Shown here one piece after another: positions 8,589 to 17,552 of a DNA stretch of 64,000 nucleotides. Origin of the DNA: Oscillospiraceae bacterium (GTDB taxonomy: Bacteria; Bacillota; Clostridia; Oscillospirales; Acutalibacteraceae); NCBI GenBank assembly GCA_902769255.1, contig CACXOM010000002.1, positions 248,001-312,000 on the forward strand, written 5' to 3'. The notes under the pieces are model-generated. The model worked only from the letters and a program-made list of their open reading frames with translations. It did not search any database and had not been told where the DNA came from. Within the stretch, counting starts at the first letter, position 1. The number at the start of each line of letters is the position of its first letter. The translations under genes and the position numbers were made by a program.

Positions 8589-9266
8589 TTACAACTCCTC
8601 TATATTTGGAATGATACCGATAATAGGAATATCAGGGAATGTTTCAGCGAAATCTTGCTCGGAATCAATCTTTGTATCAAGAATATCAATAACAACAACA
8701 GCTATTGAAGAAATAACAAGACCGGCGAGCAAACCTAAAATAATAAATGTTTTATTGTTAGGATAAGACTGCGAAGACGGTAAACTCGGTTCATCAACAG
8801 TTTCAACGCCCGATTTTTCAATAATCTTCTCAATTTGAACTTTTGAATTTTTTACAAAAGAAGCATTGATTCTTTGAGCATCAGTCGGGTCTTCACATTC
8901 AATATCTATTTGAACAATTACAGTATTCGTAACAACTGAAGAAGAAATCATATTTGTAAGTTCGCTCTCTGAATATTTTCTGTCAATATCGAGATAAACC
9001 ATATGAGTAACAGAACGGCTTTTAATAATCGCAACAACGTTGTTTACAAGAGATTCAGCAGCTGAAATATCAGAAGAAGAAATCTTATTCTCATAACCGC
9101 TAACCTGTGAGTTGTTAATATATAAAGTACTTGTCGAAGTGTAAAGCGGAGTTAAGCTGAAAAAGCTGTAACAAAAAGCCAAACCTGCACAAACAATGGC
9201 AGATAAAATCAAAATCCACAATTTTCTTATTAACAAATGGACAAGTTCAAAAATGTTTATTTCCAA
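8589..9266 (-). CDS. Wzz/CpsC-family membrane activator of the tyrosine kinase
   Basis: 225 residues with a membrane segment near the N-terminus (about 15-34), an extracellular Wzz-like loop and a second membrane segment (about 173-195), ending in a cytosolic tail that would touch the kinase. In capsule and exopolysaccharide systems such proteins set chain length and activate CpsD. The start is a TTG at 9264-9266, 7 nt behind GGAGG. It is the first gene of the operon and follows a good promoter. Confidence 0.9.
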   Translation of the reverse strand: MEINIFELVHLLIRKLWILILSAIVCAGLAFCYSFFSLTPLYTSTSTLYINNSQVSGYENKISSSDISAAESLVNNVVAIIKSRSVTHMVYLDIDRKYSESELTNMISSSVVTNTVIVQIDIECEDPTDAQRINASFVKNSKVQIEKIIEKSGVETVDEPSLPSSQSYPNNKTFIILGLLAGLVISSIAVVVIDILDTKIDSEQDFAETFPDIPIIGIIPNIEEL

Positions 9267-9298
9267 AATAAATCCTCCTACATAAATAATACAAAATA

Positions 9299-9327
9299 AT
9301 TATACAATAATACGCTTAAAAAGTCAA
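9299..9327 (-). promoter_or_regulatory. Predicted promoter of the tyrosine kinase operon
   Basis: On the minus strand TTGACT (9327-9322), a 17-bp spacer and TATAAT (9304-9299) lie between the ychF stop and the CpsC start. Confidence 0.8.
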
Positions 9328-9336
9328 CATTTTAAG

Positions 9337-10431
9337 TTAAACGTTAAACAAAAAGTGTACTACATCTCCGTCTTTCATAACATATTCTTTACCCTCGCTG
9401 CGAAGCAGTCCCTTTTCTCTTACAGCGTTCATTGTTCCGTATTTAACCAAGTCTTCAAAAGAAACAACCTCTGCTCTTATAAAGCCTTTTTCAAAGTCGG
9501 TGTGAATAACGCCGGCAGCTTGCGGCGCTTTGGTACCGTTTTTAATTGTCCAAGCACGTACTTCTGGCTTGCCTGCTGTTAAATATGAAATCAAACCAAG
9601 CAACGAGTAACATTCTTTTATCAATCTGTCAAGTCCCGAAGAGGTTAAATTAAGCTCTGATAAAAACATTTCCTTTTCGTCGCTCTCCATACCCGAAAGC
9701 TGTGCTTCTAATTCGGCACAAATCGGTAAAACGCCAGCCTTTTCATCTTTAGCAATCGCTTTTACCTCATTATAACGCTCATTGCTGTCAATGCCGGAAA
9801 TAAAATCATCTTCGCTCATATTGCAAGCGTAAATAACAGGTTTTGAAGAAAGAAGAGCTATTGTTTTTAATATTTCCTGTTCATCTTCGTCCATTTCAAT
9901 TGAACGAGCGGGTTTTCCATCTTCTAAATGAGCAATAAGTCTTGTTAAAAAGTCAACTTCTTTTTGTAAAGACTTGTCCCCTTTTAACATTTTTAACGCT
10001 TTTTCTTTTCTTCTTTCAACCATTTCAATATCAGAAAAAATCAATTCAAGGTTAATAGTTTCAATATCTCTTTTAGGGTCGATTGAGCCGTCAACGTGAA
10101 CAATATCGCTGTTTTCAAAGCATCTTACCACATGAACAACCGCATCGGTTTCTCTTATATGCGATAAGAATTTATTTCCGAGGCCCTCGCCTTTTGAAGC
10201 GCCTCTAACAAGACCTGCAATATCAACAAATTCTATAACCGCCGGTGTTACTTTATCAGGCTCAAACATCTGCGTCAACTTATCAAGTCGCTCATCGGGA
10301 ACGCAAACCATTCCAACGTTCGGCTCAATTGTGCAAAACGGATAGTTTGCAGCAGATGCGCCTGCATTAGTAATTGCGTTAAATAGTGTTGATTTTCCGA
10401 CATTCGGAAGTCCTACAATACCAAGTTTCAT
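9337..10431 (-). CDS. ychF: Redox-regulated ATPase YchF (Obg-like)
   Basis: 364 residues, full length. The P-loop is GLPNVGKST (7-15), switch II lies in DIAGLVRGA, the altered G4 is NMSED in place of NKxD (which gives YchF/OLA1 its ATP preference), and a C-terminal TGS domain ends in [10 protein letters not shown]. YchF binds ribosomes and modulates stress responses. It is the last gene of the run nucleotidyltransferase-CPBP-tadA-ychF, which is closely spaced on the minus strand. Confidence 0.97.
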   Translation of the reverse strand: MKLGIVGLPNVGKSTLFNAITNAGASAANYPFCTIEPNVGMVCVPDERLDKLTQMFEPDKVTPAVIEFVDIAGLVRGASKGEGLGNKFLSHIRETDAVVHVVRCFENSDIVHVDGSIDPKRDIETINLELIFSDIEMVERRKEKALKMLKGDKSLQKEVDFLTRLIAHLEDGKPARSIEMDEDEQEILKTIALLSSKPVIYACNMSEDDFISGIDSNERYNEVKAIAKDEKAGVLPICAELEAQLSGMESDEKEMFLSELNLTSSGLDRLIKECYSLLGLISYLTAGKPEVRAWTIKNGTKAPQAAGVIHTDFEKGFIRAEVVSFEDLVKYGTMNAVREKGLLRSEGKEYVMKDGDVVHFLFNV

Positions 10432-10449
10432 AAATATTTTTCCTTCTCT

Positions 10450-10893
10450 TTATCTTAATTTTTTAAAAAATTCCTTTAAAATTTTACTACATTCTTCCTC
10501 CATTACGCCACTAACCACTTTGGGTCTGTGGCAAAAATCAAGGTCAAACATAGATATAACCGAACTAACAGCGCCCATTTGATTATCTTTAGCACCGTAA
10601 ATTACTTTATTAATTCGTGCATTAATGATTGCGCCTGCACACATAGGGCAAGGCTCAAGTGTTACATATAAATCACAATTATCAAGTCGCCAACTGTTTA
10701 AATTTTTACATGCATCGTTTATCGCTTCAATTTCAGCGTGAGAAATTACGCTTTTCTTGTTCTCACGCATATTTCTGCCGACACCGACAGTTTTACCGTC
10801 TAAAACGACAACAGCACCGACAGGCACTTCCATTTCATCAAAAGACTTTTTAGCAAGGCGCAAAGCCTCTTTCATATAAAAATCATAATCCAT
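10450..10893 (-). CDS. tadA: tRNA-specific adenosine deaminase TadA
   Basis: 147 residues, typical TadA length. It converts A34 of tRNA-Arg(ACG) to inosine. Zinc ligands and catalytic residues are visible in HAE (H52, E54) and PCPMC (C82, C85), with the basic C-terminal helix LKEFFKKL. It starts 4 bp after the CPBP protease stop. Confidence 0.95.
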   Translation of the reverse strand: MDYDFYMKEALRLAKKSFDEMEVPVGAVVVLDGKTVGVGRNMRENKKSVISHAEIEAINDACKNLNSWRLDNCDLYVTLEPCPMCAGAIINARINKVIYGAKDNQMGAVSSVISMFDLDFCHRPKVVSGVMEEECSKILKEFFKKLR

Positions 10894-10897
10894 TTTT

Positions 10898-11848
10898 TCA
10901 CGCCCTGTTTAAAAGTGCAACATAACACATTCCAGCTATAAAAATTACAATTGCCGGATTGAATAGCATTCTAAAAAACTTTGAAGTTTTCGACAAATAA
11001 GATACTTGTAGATTTAGCATTTTAAAAGCATTCGTTTTTTTCAAAAAAACAAAGCTGAATATGCCTATAATTAAAACTGAATACATAATTATTGCAGCAG
11101 TTAATACATAAGTTTTGCTAAGTTCATTAAGCAAAAGTGCTAAAGAGTTGTTTAAAAAATGAGCAATTATTCCTACCCAAATTGATTCTGTTACAACAAA
11201 AGCAATTCCAAGTGCAACACCCACAATAAAAGCAAACGGAATTTGAACAAAATTTTGATGAAAAAACGCAAAAAGCAATGCAGAAATCAAAATAGCTGGC
11301 ATGTCGCCATATTTTCGCAAACTGCCTAAAATCATTCCTCTAAAAGCAAATTCTTCAATAAGTGCAGGAATTAAGGCAGAATTTATAATAACAAAAAGCC
11401 ACTCAAAAGCGCTAAAATAATTAGAACTGCCAATTTCAGGCTGAACAGGAGTAAATTGAAAAACATTTTCTAAAATTTCATCAAAAACACCTGTTGCATA
11501 ATTTGCAATCATTGCCATTCCCAAAACAAAGAAAATTGTTAAAAACCAAAATTTATTCGGCTTGTTAAATCTTGCAGTAACATAAATCGGCTCTTTTGTT
11601 GCACACTTTATTAACAACAAAGGAAAAACAAATGAAATACTCATTATAAAAGAATTTATAAAATAACCGTAATAATTATCATTATAAATCGATAAAATTT
11701 TGTCTTTGTCAAATCCTAACGCATAGAATATTGACGATAATGAAATACTCAAAAGCAGCATAACAATATATGACAAAATCAAAGCAACGCCGACAAACAG
11801 ACTTCTTTTAAAAATATCTTGTTTTTCTCGTTTTAAAACCAAATTCAT
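10898..11848 (-). CDS. CPBP-family intramembrane metalloprotease
   Basis: 316 residues with about eight hydrophobic segments. The CPBP (CAAX protease/Rce1-like) motifs are complete: EEFAFR (E165, E166, R170), FAFFHQN (H197) and HFLNN (H230, N234). Substrates are unknown. Relatives in Firmicutes are linked to bacteriocin self-immunity and peptide processing, but there is no bacteriocin gene next to it. The start ATG lies 1 nt behind the stop of the nucleotidyltransferase gene. Confidence 0.92.
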   Translation of the reverse strand: MNLVLKREKQDIFKRSLFVGVALILSYIVMLLLSISLSSIFYALGFDKDKILSIYNDNYYGYFINSFIMSISFVFPLLLIKCATKEPIYVTARFNKPNKFWFLTIFFVLGMAMIANYATGVFDEILENVFQFTPVQPEIGSSNYFSAFEWLFVIINSALIPALIEEFAFRGMILGSLRKYGDMPAILISALLFAFFHQNFVQIPFAFIVGVALGIAFVVTESIWVGIIAHFLNNSLALLLNELSKTYVLTAAIIMYSVLIIGIFSFVFLKKTNAFKMLNLQVSYLSKTSKFFRMLFNPAIVIFIAGMCYVALLNRA

Positions 11849-11849
11849 A

Positions 11850-13049
11850 TTAATTTTCCTTAAAAAGCTCTAATTTTTTATATAAATCAACTCGTTCAAC
11901 ACTCGACTTTGTAAGTTTTATAGGGTTAATTTTCGGGCGTTTGCCACAAATTACTCTAAAAACATACCTAATTCCAATGTAAAACGGCGCAATTACCAAA
12001 AGAAAACTATGCTTTTCGCAAGGTTTCCAAGCAATTTTGCAAAAATTTGATAGACTCTTAAAAGCAGAGCCTTCTTGAGCGGTGTTCATAGTAAAAGCAG
12101 AACTGCCATATCTTGATTTTAAAGAATTCTTACCAAAATTACCGCTTGTTACAACATCTTTTAAAAGCAAATCGCAAAACTCGTCATCAATATCAGAAAA
12201 ATACCCGTAATCAGCTAAATCAAAGTATTTATTAGAAATTTTTGAAAGTACTTTTGCAGTTTTTAACAAACCCGCTTTTGAAAAAGTATCTAAAACTTTA
12301 TCAAGATTATTCTTATAATCATCGCTTGAAAAGTACGCGGAAAAGTCACATAAATGGCGAAGTCCTATACCGCCACGCTGAATGTGGTTTACAAAATGAA
12401 GCACAAGCAGTAAAGCGTGTGTAACTTCGTCAGGCCCATAAAAACAATACCCGTCAAAATTATATTTTTTTACGTTATTTATAGCATTTTTTAAAAAATC
12501 TTTAATAAAATTACCTGCATTGTTTTCAGGTAAATCCCAAAAATCGTGGTGCATTTCAAGAGTTACGCCGTCTAACTCATAACACCAATGCTTTTCGTCA
12601 TCGGTTGATATAAGTTTAATTCCGTTTTCAATCAAAGCATTATTAGCCGTTTCAAAATCAGAAAAATCAACATAAAAATCAATATCGCCTGTTTCACGAA
12701 ATTCTGCCTTTTTATAATAATAAGCGGAACAAAAGCCTTTAAAAACAAAATAATTTATATTATTCTTTTCAAGTAAAGCGGTAAGTTTTTTTTGAACGCT
12801 TAAAACATTTTCTCTAATAGTTAGTTTTCTGCTTGCCAAATAAAGCCATTTCATATAAACTTCTTCGTCTATTAATGACTTAAATTCAGGAATTTTATCA
12901 AAAACAAACATATTAACAGCGTTTCTATCAGCAATTTTCAAAAGATTATAAAAATCAACACCGGAAAAATCAACCTTTTTTTCATCACCGTTTAAACTGT
13001 TTTTAAGCAATTGAAAAATAATTTTTTCTTCTTTGCAAAACTCAACCAT
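11850..13049 (-). CDS. Nucleotidyltransferase-fold protein (NTP_transf_5 family)
   Basis: About 399 residues. FKGFCSAYYY followed by RETGDIDFYVD shows the Pol-beta superfamily pattern G...RxxxDID with its two metal-binding aspartates. The family (PF14907 type) has no settled function. Members occur in some lasso peptide clusters and next to PqqD and HPr-kinase-like genes, and such genes lie 7 kb away here. The start is the ATG at 13047-13049 with GGTGA upstream. A longer in-frame ATG at 13082 falls inside the promoter spacer and is excluded. Confidence 0.82.
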   Translation of the reverse strand: MVEFCKEEKIIFQLLKNSLNGDEKKVDFSGVDFYNLLKIADRNAVNMFVFDKIPEFKSLIDEEVYMKWLYLASRKLTIRENVLSVQKKLTALLEKNNINYFVFKGFCSAYYYKKAEFRETGDIDFYVDFSDFETANNALIENGIKLISTDDEKHWCYELDGVTLEMHHDFWDLPENNAGNFIKDFLKNAINNVKKYNFDGYCFYGPDEVTHALLLVLHFVNHIQRGGIGLRHLCDFSAYFSSDDYKNNLDKVLDTFSKAGLLKTAKVLSKISNKYFDLADYGYFSDIDDEFCDLLLKDVVTSGNFGKNSLKSRYGSSAFTMNTAQEGSAFKSLSNFCKIAWKPCEKHSFLLVIAPFYIGIRYVFRVICGKRPKINPIKLTKSSVERVDLYKKLELFKEN

Positions 13050-13070
13050 TTTTTCACCGCCTATTTTAAT

Positions 13071-13099
13071 ATAATAACACATTTATTGCTATTTTACAA
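13071..13099 (-). promoter_or_regulatory. Predicted promoter of the nucleotidyltransferase-CPBP-tadA-ychF unit
   Basis: On the minus strand TTGTAA (13099-13094), a 17-bp spacer and TATTAT (13076-13071). It is divergent from sigK. Its position fixes the downstream start codon at 13049. Confidence 0.75.
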
Positions 13100-13158
13100 C
13101 TAAAAATTGATATAAGTACAATCTTTATTTACATATATTTTTTCAAGGAGTGATATTT

Positions 13159-13842
13159 ATGTTTTTTGAATTTTTAAAATCAATTTTCGGTTCGATTTTT
13201 ATGATTTTACATATAAATCAATCAAATGAATTTCCAAAAGCTTTATCAAAAGAAAAAGAAGCAAAATATTTAGAAAAATATGAAAAAAACGGTGATATTG
13301 ATGCTAAAAACAAACTAATAGAGCACAATTTACGATTAGTTGCGCACATAATAAAAAAATATTATTCAGTCGGCTATGACCAAGACGATTTAATTTCAAT
13401 AGGCACAATAGGGCTTATAAAAGCTATTAACTCTTACACCAGCGACAAAGGTACAAGGCTTGCAACTTATGCCTCGAGGTGCATTGAAAACGAAATTCTT
13501 ATGTATTTTCGCTCAACTAAGAAAACCAATGCCGATGTTTATATGTCTGACCCTGTTGATATTGACAAAGACGGCAACACGCTTTCTTTAATCGATATTA
13601 TTTCTGATTCTAAAAACATTGACGATGAAATTGAATTAAGAATAAAAACACAAAAACTTTATAAAACAATTAATGACTTTTTAACAAAAAGAGAAAAAGA
13701 AATAATTTTTATGCGTTACGGTTTAATGGGCTACGAAGAACTGACCCAAAGAGAAATAGCAAAAAAACTTAAAATTTCCCGCTCATATGTTTCAAGAATT
13801 GAGAAAAAAGCACTAACAACCCTTTACAAAAATATGAAATAA
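13159..13842 (+). CDS. sigK: Sporulation sigma factor SigK
   Basis: 227 residues with the hydrophobic, probably cleaved pro-sequence at the N-terminus (about 1-20), NKLIEHNLRLVAHI, YDQDDLISIGTIGLIKAI (region 2), CIENEILMYFR, and region 4 ending TQREIAKKLKISRSYVSRIEKKAL. This is the SigK pattern of late mother-cell gene expression. The gene is uninterrupted, with no skin-type element. The start is the ATG at 13159, 8 nt behind AAGGAG; an upstream GTG at 13150 overlaps the ribosome binding site. A CATATATT box at about 13132-13139 could be a sporulation-type -10. Confidence 0.93.
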   Translation: MFFEFLKSIFGSIFMILHINQSNEFPKALSKEKEAKYLEKYEKNGDIDAKNKLIEHNLRLVAHIIKKYYSVGYDQDDLISIGTIGLIKAINSYTSDKGTRLATYASRCIENEILMYFRSTKKTNADVYMSDPVDIDKDGNTLSLIDIISDSKNIDDEIELRIKTQKLYKTINDFLTKREKEIIFMRYGLMGYEELTQREIAKKLKISRSYVSRIEKKALTTLYKNMK

Positions 13843-13849
13843 AATACTA

Positions 13850-13878
13850 TTGATATTTTTATAAAGTAATGGTAAAAT
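13850..13878 (+). promoter_or_regulatory. Predicted promoter of the 13909 membrane protein operon
   Basis: TTGATA (13850-13855), a 17-bp spacer and TAAAAT (13873-13878), 30 nt before the next start, which has AAGGAG. Confidence 0.7.
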
Positions 13879-13908
13879 AATGTATAAATAAACATTAAGG
13901 AGTTAATA

Positions 13909-14556
13909 ATGAGTAGCATAATTTTAATTTTAACACTTATTTCCTGCGTTTTGGCGCTAATTTCAATATTTTTCAAAAAAGATTTTAAAGCTTTGCAAAA
14001 AACAAACGCTATTATCTATATTCTTATTACAACAACGTTTATTTGTTTTTTGTCGACAATAATAAACTATTTAAAAATAACTTTTCTCGCTGATTATTCA
14101 TATATAGATATTTTAAATAATTTATTTTTATTATCAACATTTATCGGCGCAGTATTAATTATAATCGGCGTGTTTTTTACAAACGAAAACTATCAAAAAT
14201 ATGCTTATAGACTATATGATATAGGTATTGTTGTTTTTACAATTATTATGGCTATCAACATTTTATATTCAAATTCGCAATTTGCATTTATGGCAGTTCC
14301 GCTTATAATGACGTCATTATTAAACATTTCAATGATGGTAAATGCAAGCGAACAGTTAAAGAATAACGCCTCAAAAGGCATATATTTTAGCATAAACGCT
14401 GTTATTGGTGCATTTTGGATTATTTGTATGGTTTTATTTATAAACAAAATCACAACTGTATCTGCAAGTATTGCTATTATTATTGTTACAACGCTTATTT
14501 TATCATTTAGCGGATTGATTTTCGGACTAATAAATTCTAAAAAAGAGAGCAAATAA
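13909..14556 (+). CDS. Polytopic membrane protein of unknown function
   Basis: 215 residues, almost entirely hydrophobic, with about seven membrane segments (roughly 3-22, 32-54, 64-88, 102-121, 124-143, 157-176, 182-205). Charged residues cluster between segments. No catalytic motif is visible and I do not recognise the family. AAGGAG precedes the ATG. It lies 1 bp upstream of the flavoprotein gene at 14558 and shares its transcript, which gives no clear hint of function. Confidence 0.8.
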   Translation: MSSIILILTLISCVLALISIFFKKDFKALQKTNAIIYILITTTFICFLSTIINYLKITFLADYSYIDILNNLFLLSTFIGAVLIIIGVFFTNENYQKYAYRLYDIGIVVFTIIMAINILYSNSQFAFMAVPLIMTSLLNISMMVNASEQLKNNASKGIYFSINAVIGAFWIICMVLFINKITTVSASIAIIIVTTLILSFSGLIFGLINSKKESK

Positions 14557-14557
14557 A

Positions 14558-15784
14558 ATGAAAAGAATTGCAATTATAGGTGGCGGCGTTTCGGGACTTT
14601 TTTGCGCAATAACACTTTTACAAAGCGAAAATGCACCACAGGTCACTATTTTTGAAAAAATGAATAGGGTCGGCAAAAAAATTCTTGTAACAGGCAACGG
14701 AAGATGCAATATTACCAACGAAAACGCCGATAAAATAGAAAGATTTTACGGTGAAAACCCTACATTTCCAAAATATGTTTTAGAGAGTTTTACACCTAAT
14801 AATCTAATTGATTATTTAGCTGAAAATGGCTTGATTTTGCGAAAAGAAAATGATAAATACTACCCTTTTTCAGAGCAAGCAGGAACAGTTTTAGATTTTT
14901 TACGATTAAAATGCGAAATTTTAGGCGCAAATATTTTGGTTGATAAAAAAATCGAAAAAATAATACAAAGAAACGGCAGATTTATTGTAAATAATCAAGA
15001 ATTTGATTGTGTAGTAATCGCATGTGGCGGCAAATCAAGCCCACATTTAGGTTCAGATGGCAGCGGTTATGAACTTTTTAAAAGTTTTAATCACACAATT
15101 ACACCGCTGTTGCCTGCTATTACGCAAATAAAAACAGAAAATCAGTTTACTAAACAGTTAAAAGGCATTAAAGCAGACGCTAACCTTTCTATTTTTGTGA
15201 ACAATAAACTAATTCGCAGAGATTTCGGGCAAATTTTATTTGCCGATTACGGCATTTCGGGTCCTCCTGCTTTTCAGCTTTCAGCAATTGCTGCAAAAAA
15301 CTATAACAACAACTGCTATGTAAGTTTAGATTTTATGCCCAAATTTTCGGTTGAACAAGTAAAAAAGCAAATACAAAAAATAATCGCTAACCCTTTTACT
15401 TACCCGTTAAAAGCGGAAAATCTTTTAACGCTTTTGCTTAATAAAAGATTAGGTCAGGTAATAGTAAAATCTTGCGAAATAAACATTAATCAAGATGTTT
15501 ATGAGTTAAGTGAAGCAAAAATTGCCCAAATTGCAGAAAAAATCAAAGATTTTAAATTAAAAGTTACAGGCGTAAACGGATTTAACAACGCTCAAATAAC
15601 CTTTGGCGGTGCAAAAACAGATGAATTTGATTCTAAAACTTTACAATCAAAAATTGTAAAAAATCTCTACGCTTGCGGTGAAATTCTTGATGTAAACGGC
15701 GACTGTGGCGGATTTAATTTGCAATGGGCTTTTTCCTCTGCAGTTGCAGTTGCAAGAGCGATAAACGGTGAAAATAATGATTAA
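14558..15784 (+). CDS. HI0933/BaiN-like NAD(P)/FAD-dependent oxidoreductase
   Basis: 408 residues, the normal length of the HI0933 (YhiN/BaiN-like) flavoprotein family. The FAD-binding GGGVSGLFCAI (about 8-18), KILVTGNGRCNITN (about 43-56) and the C-terminal ACGEILDVNGDCGGFNLQWA are signature segments. The true substrate of most members is unknown; some reduce bile-acid intermediates, but that cannot be assigned here. It overlaps the next flavoprotein gene by 8 bp. Confidence 0.9.
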   Translation: MKRIAIIGGGVSGLFCAITLLQSENAPQVTIFEKMNRVGKKILVTGNGRCNITNENADKIERFYGENPTFPKYVLESFTPNNLIDYLAENGLILRKENDKYYPFSEQAGTVLDFLRLKCEILGANILVDKKIEKIIQRNGRFIVNNQEFDCVVIACGGKSSPHLGSDGSGYELFKSFNHTITPLLPAITQIKTENQFTKQLKGIKADANLSIFVNNKLIRRDFGQILFADYGISGPPAFQLSAIAAKNYNNNCYVSLDFMPKFSVEQVKKQIQKIIANPFTYPLKAENLLTLLLNKRLGQVIVKSCEININQDVYELSEAKIAQIAEKIKDFKLKVTGVNGFNNAQITFGGAKTDEFDSKTLQSKIVKNLYACGEILDVNGDCGGFNLQWAFSSAVAVARAINGENND

Positions 15785-17357
15785 AATTAGCAATATTAAA
15801 CTGCCAATTAATTACAACGATAGCGATATAGTAAAAAGCATTTGTAAAAAAGCGAAAATTAACGCTGATGTCATTCGCTCTTTCACGCTTTTAAAACGCT
15901 CGTTAGATGCAAGGCACAAAAACGATATTAAATACATATTATCAGTAAAAGTCGAATTAAATACTGACGAAAAAGCGGTATTTAATCACGCAAAATCAAA
16001 CGAAATTTCGGAATATTTTGAAGAAAAATATAATTTTTTTAAAGCTGAAAACAAAGACAAAAAAGTAGTTGTTGTCGGTAGCGGTCCTGCTGGTCTTTTT
16101 TGCGCTTATACGCTTATTAAATGCGGTATTAAACCTTTGATTATTGAGCGAGGCGAAAAAATTGAAGAAAGAGTAAAATCGGTAAACAATTTCTTTGAAA
16201 ACGGCGTTTTGAATACTAAGTCAAATATTCAATTCGGCGAAGGTGGAGCTGGCACTTTTTCTGACGGAAAACTTAATACCGGAATTAAAGACAAGCGAAT
16301 TAAACTTGTTTTAGAAACATTTGTTTCTTTTGGTGCACCGAAAGAGATTTTATATGAGCAAAAACCGCACATTGGCACTGATATTTTGCGAAAAGTTATT
16401 ATAAATTTTAGAAATTATATTGAAAAAAACGGCGGAAAATTCTTGTTTAACACGCAATTTACTGACTTTTGCGCTGATAAAGGCAAAATTAAATCAATAA
16501 CTGTTTTAAGAGGAAATACAAGCGAAAAAATCGAATGTGATTATCTTATTTTAGCAATCGGCCACAGCGCAAGAGATACTTTTTATTCGCTTTATGATAA
16601 CAAATTAAATTTACAGCAAAAACCTTTTGCAGTCGGCGTTAGAATTGAGCATAAACAAGAATTAATTAATAAAATTCAATTCGGTAACGAATATAAAAAT
16701 CCTCATCTTCCCGTTGCCGACTACAAAACCGCAGTTCACCTGCCGAATGGGCGTTCAGTTTATACTTTTTGTATGTGCCCCGGCGGTTATGTAGTTGCTG
16801 CTGCAAGCGAGCAAAACCGTGTTGTAGTAAACGGAATGAGCAATTACAAGCGTGATAATGAAAACGCTAACAGCGCATTGTTGGTAAATGTTTTACCACA
16901 GGATTTTAATTCTGATTTTGCGCTTGCAGGTGTTGAATTTCAGCGAAAAATTGAGGAAAAAGCGTTTAATATTTCAAAAAACTACTCTGCCCCCTGCCAA
17001 ACAGTCGGAAGTTTTGTTTTCGGGAATAATACTATTTCAAACATTACCCCGACTTACAAACCGAGCGTTACGCATTGTGATTTAGGCAAAATTTTTCCTG
17101 AATTTATAACAAACTCGCTTAAACAAGGCATTTTGCTTATTGATAAAAAATTAAAAGGATTTGCTGATGAAAATGCAATTTTGACTGCGCCTGAAACTCG
17201 CAGTTCCTCACCTGTCAGAATTGTAAGAAATGCTGAATTCATGAGCGATGATATTTTCGGCATTTTCCCTTGCGGTGAAGGTGCAGGCTATGCCGGCGGA
17301 ATAACATCTGCCGCTGTTGACGGTATTAAAGTTGCTGAAGCAGTAATAAAAGCATAA
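15777..17357 (+). CDS. FAD-dependent dehydrogenase (COG2509 type)
   Basis: 526 residues. An N-terminal ferredoxin-like domain (about 1-90) precedes the FAD Rossmann motif VVGSGPAGLFCAY. Further family marks are ERGEKIEERV, FGEGGAGTFSDGKL and the C-terminal FPCGEGAGYAGGI. The start is the ATG at 15777 with GGTGA upstream, overlapping the previous gene; a GTG at 15768 lies within that ribosome binding site. Members are uncharacterised oxidoreductases that often accompany HI0933 proteins. A bidirectional terminator follows at the stop codon. Confidence 0.9.
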   Translation: MIKISNIKLPINYNDSDIVKSICKKAKINADVIRSFTLLKRSLDARHKNDIKYILSVKVELNTDEKAVFNHAKSNEISEYFEEKYNFFKAENKDKKVVVVGSGPAGLFCAYTLIKCGIKPLIIERGEKIEERVKSVNNFFENGVLNTKSNIQFGEGGAGTFSDGKLNTGIKDKRIKLVLETFVSFGAPKEILYEQKPHIGTDILRKVIINFRNYIEKNGGKFLFNTQFTDFCADKGKIKSITVLRGNTSEKIECDYLILAIGHSARDTFYSLYDNKLNLQQKPFAVGVRIEHKQELINKIQFGNEYKNPHLPVADYKTAVHLPNGRSVYTFCMCPGGYVVAAASEQNRVVVNGMSNYKRDNENANSALLVNVLPQDFNSDFALAGVEFQRKIEEKAFNISKNYSAPCQTVGSFVFGNNTISNITPTYKPSVTHCDLGKIFPEFITNSLKQGILLIDKKLKGFADENAILTAPETRSSSPVRIVRNAEFMSDDIFGIFPCGEGAGYAGGITSAAVDGIKVAEAVIKA

Positions 17358-17390
17358 AAAAAGAACTTCTCAAAAGAGAAGTTCTTTTTT
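17357..17390. terminator. Bidirectional terminator between the flavoprotein gene and tRNA-Leu
   Basis: GAACTTCTC (17363-17371) pairs with GAGAAGTTC (17376-17384) around AAAA, flanked by six A on one side and six T on the other. It serves the convergent flavoprotein gene and tRNA-Leu. Confidence 0.88.
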
Positions 17391-17476
17391 GGTGCCGGAA
17401 GCGGGGGTCGAACCCGCACGGTATCGCTACCACTGGATTTTGAGTCCAGCACGTCTGCCAATTCCATCATTCCGGC
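17390..17476 (-). tRNA. tRNA-Leu (CAA anticodon)
   Basis: Reading the minus strand, the acceptor arms GCCGGAA/TTCCGGC close a class II tRNA with a long variable arm. The anticodon stem CTGGA/TCCAG encloses the loop CTCAAAA, giving anticodon CAA (codon UUG). The T arm is GCGGGTTCGACCCCCGC, and the CCA end is encoded at 17392-17390. It has its own promoter at 17509-17537. Confidence 0.96.
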
Positions 17477-17482
17477 TTGAAT

Positions 17483-17506
17483 TTAGGCGCTTTTACAAGC
17501 GCCTAA
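17483..17506 (-). other. Perfect hairpin with GTAA loop ahead of tRNA-Leu
   Basis: A 10-bp perfect stem (TTAGGCGCTT/AAGCGCCTAA) with a GNRA-type GTAA loop on the minus strand lies 6 nt upstream of the tRNA and 2 nt downstream of the -10 box. There is no T-run, so it is not a normal terminator of the ABC gene. It could be a processing signal or an operator. Confidence 0.5.
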
Positions 17507-17508
17507 TT

Positions 17509-17537
17509 ATTATACTATATTTGTTAAATAAAATCAA
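17509..17537 (-). promoter_or_regulatory. Predicted promoter of tRNA-Leu
   Basis: On the minus strand TTGATT (17537-17532), a 17-bp spacer and TATAAT (17514-17509), between the ABC exporter stop and the tRNA. Confidence 0.75.
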
Positions 17538-17552
17538 GAGTTTTTTTAAACT

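Noticed and set aside
13050-13082. Longer start of the nucleotidyltransferase
   Set aside because: The ATG at 13082 lies inside the spacer between the -35 and -10 boxes, so it cannot be in the main transcript.
13132-13842. Skin-type element interrupting sigK
   Set aside because: The sigK frame is continuous from pro-sequence to region 4; no recombinase gene is near.
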